A stretch of 46,247 nucleotides of DNA, from the NCBI GenBank assembly GCA_018713335.1, contig DVOW01000022.1:1-46247 (forward strand), written 5' to 3'. Numbering within the stretch: the first letter of the stretch is position 1; the number at the start of each line of letters is the position of its first letter. A program made the translations under genes and the position numbers. Source of the DNA: Candidatus Merdivicinus intestinigallinarum (GTDB lineage: Bacteria; Bacillota; Clostridia; Oscillospirales; Ruminococcaceae). The notes below the pieces were generated by a model. It was given only the letters and a program-made list of their open reading frames with translations. It was not told the origin of the DNA and made no database searches. This document shows, piece after piece, positions 45,692 through 46,247 of the stretch.

Positions 45692-46247
45692 TTACCAAAG
45701 ACTGTTTTTGGCCAGTTTACGGGAACCCGCATTGGCTACAATTATCATAATGAAATTAATCACAGAGTTAAAAAGCCCTACAGCTGTACTGTAGCTGTAA
45801 TCCATATCCTGGATACCCTTTCGGTAAACATAAGTGGAAATCACATCCGCTGTATCATAAGTCAATGGATTGTAAAGGAGGAAAACCTTTTCCCAGCCGA
45901 CGCTCATAATACTTCCTACCTGTAGGATCAGCATAATTACAATGGTAGGCAGGATACAAGGGAGCGTAATATACCAGATTTGTTTCATCTTTCCGCATCC
46001 ATCCAGGATCGCAGCTTCATACAGTTCCATATCGATTCCAGAAATCGCTGCCAGATAGAGGATGGAGCCAAACCCGACTTCCTGCCAGATGCCGGAAATA
46101 ATATAAATGGGGCGAAAGGCGTTGGGATTGCTGATTAGGGCTGTGCTGGAACCAGTCAGGCTGGCGCAGATTTGATTGATGATACCGTCTGAGCTGGTAA
46201 ATTGAATAATCAGGCCACATATGATAACCATGGAAATAAAATGCGGC
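45692..46247 (-). CDS. Carbohydrate ABC transporter permease (LplB type), 5' end outside window
   Basis: The C-terminal 185 codons of the permease; the frame stays open across the right edge. The visible start of the fragment is PHFISMVIICGLIIQF. The EAA loop is IDMELYEAAILDGCGKMKQI followed by WYITLPCILPT. The end, VGLFNSVINFIMIIVANAGS then RKLAKNSLW, is typical of LplB. It forms a heterodimer with the downstream permease. The ATG at 46231 is internal, not the true start. Confidence 0.93.
   Translation of the reverse strand, partial: PHFISMVIICGLIIQFTSSDGIINQICASLTGSSTALISNPNAFRPIYIISGIWQEVGFGSILYLAAISGIDMELYEAAILDGCGKMKQIWYITLPCILPTIVIMLILQVGSIMSVGWEKVFLLYNPLTYDTADVISTYVYRKGIQDMDYSYSTAVGLFNSVINFIMIIVANAGSRKLAKNSLW

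Overview
The window looks like a chromosomal segment of a Gram-positive, fairly GC-rich member of the Clostridia, probably in the Oscillospiraceae/Ruminococcaceae range. Supporting signs are strong AGGAGG ribosome-binding sites, type III glutamine synthetase, an ANTAR regulator with leader antitermination, the LL-diaminopimelate aminotransferase (DapL) route, LplBC-type sugar permeases, and the VTC/DUF4956 operon. I found no rRNA, tRNA, CRISPR array or complete insertion sequence.

Region 1 (1-5,000) is a worn accessory strip, visibly less GC-rich than the next block. It holds a mobile-element-type gene cut by the left edge, a compact AbrB/HipA-type toxin-antitoxin pair bracketed by two near-identical hairpins, a broken Rpn-family nuclease gene, and broken lipoprotein and sensor-kinase genes.

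Region 2 (5,000-22,270) is a nitrogen-assimilation island. A minus-strand operon, glnN(GSIII)-asnB-gltB-gltD, faces a plus-strand operon, glnA-ANTAR regulator-pyrG-purF-dapF-dapL. Each starts from a good sigma-A promoter and runs through a structured leader in which hexaloop hairpins (A at loop position 1, G at position 4) overlap the 5' arm of an intrinsic terminator. That is the known architecture of ANTAR antitermination targets, and the ANTAR protein, which has a receiver domain without its phospho-acceptor, is encoded in the plus operon. The island makes glutamine and spends it: four of its enzymes (AsnB, GltB, PyrG, PurF) are glutamine amidotransferases.

Region 3 (22,400-31,710) holds a two-gene ABC exporter of CydDC type with a DUF454 membrane protein. 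It is followed by an OmpR-type two-component system and an operon of a VTC-domain polymerase, a DUF4956 membrane protein and a beta-helix lipoprotein. The promoters of the regulator and of the VTC operon share a TTCAA-N6-TTCAA direct repeat, which points to one regulon.

Region 4 (31,800-42,900) is a set of small redox and stress units. It includes a Crp/Fnr regulator divergent from a ferredoxin-like protein, with one palindrome centred at -41.5 of the ferredoxin promoter. A MerR-cupin-CMD operon and an aldo/keto reductase operon flank a LysR gene and share a 14-bp promoter box; further downstream are a DHFR-like reductase, an iron alcohol dehydrogenase and a flavodoxin. A TetR regulator and a three-gene hypothetical/DUF1266 unit carry matching operators.

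Region 5 (42,900-46,247), again less GC-rich, is the end of a sugar-uptake locus: two LplB/LplC-type permeases (one cut by the right edge) and an N-terminally truncated GH38 alpha-mannosidase.
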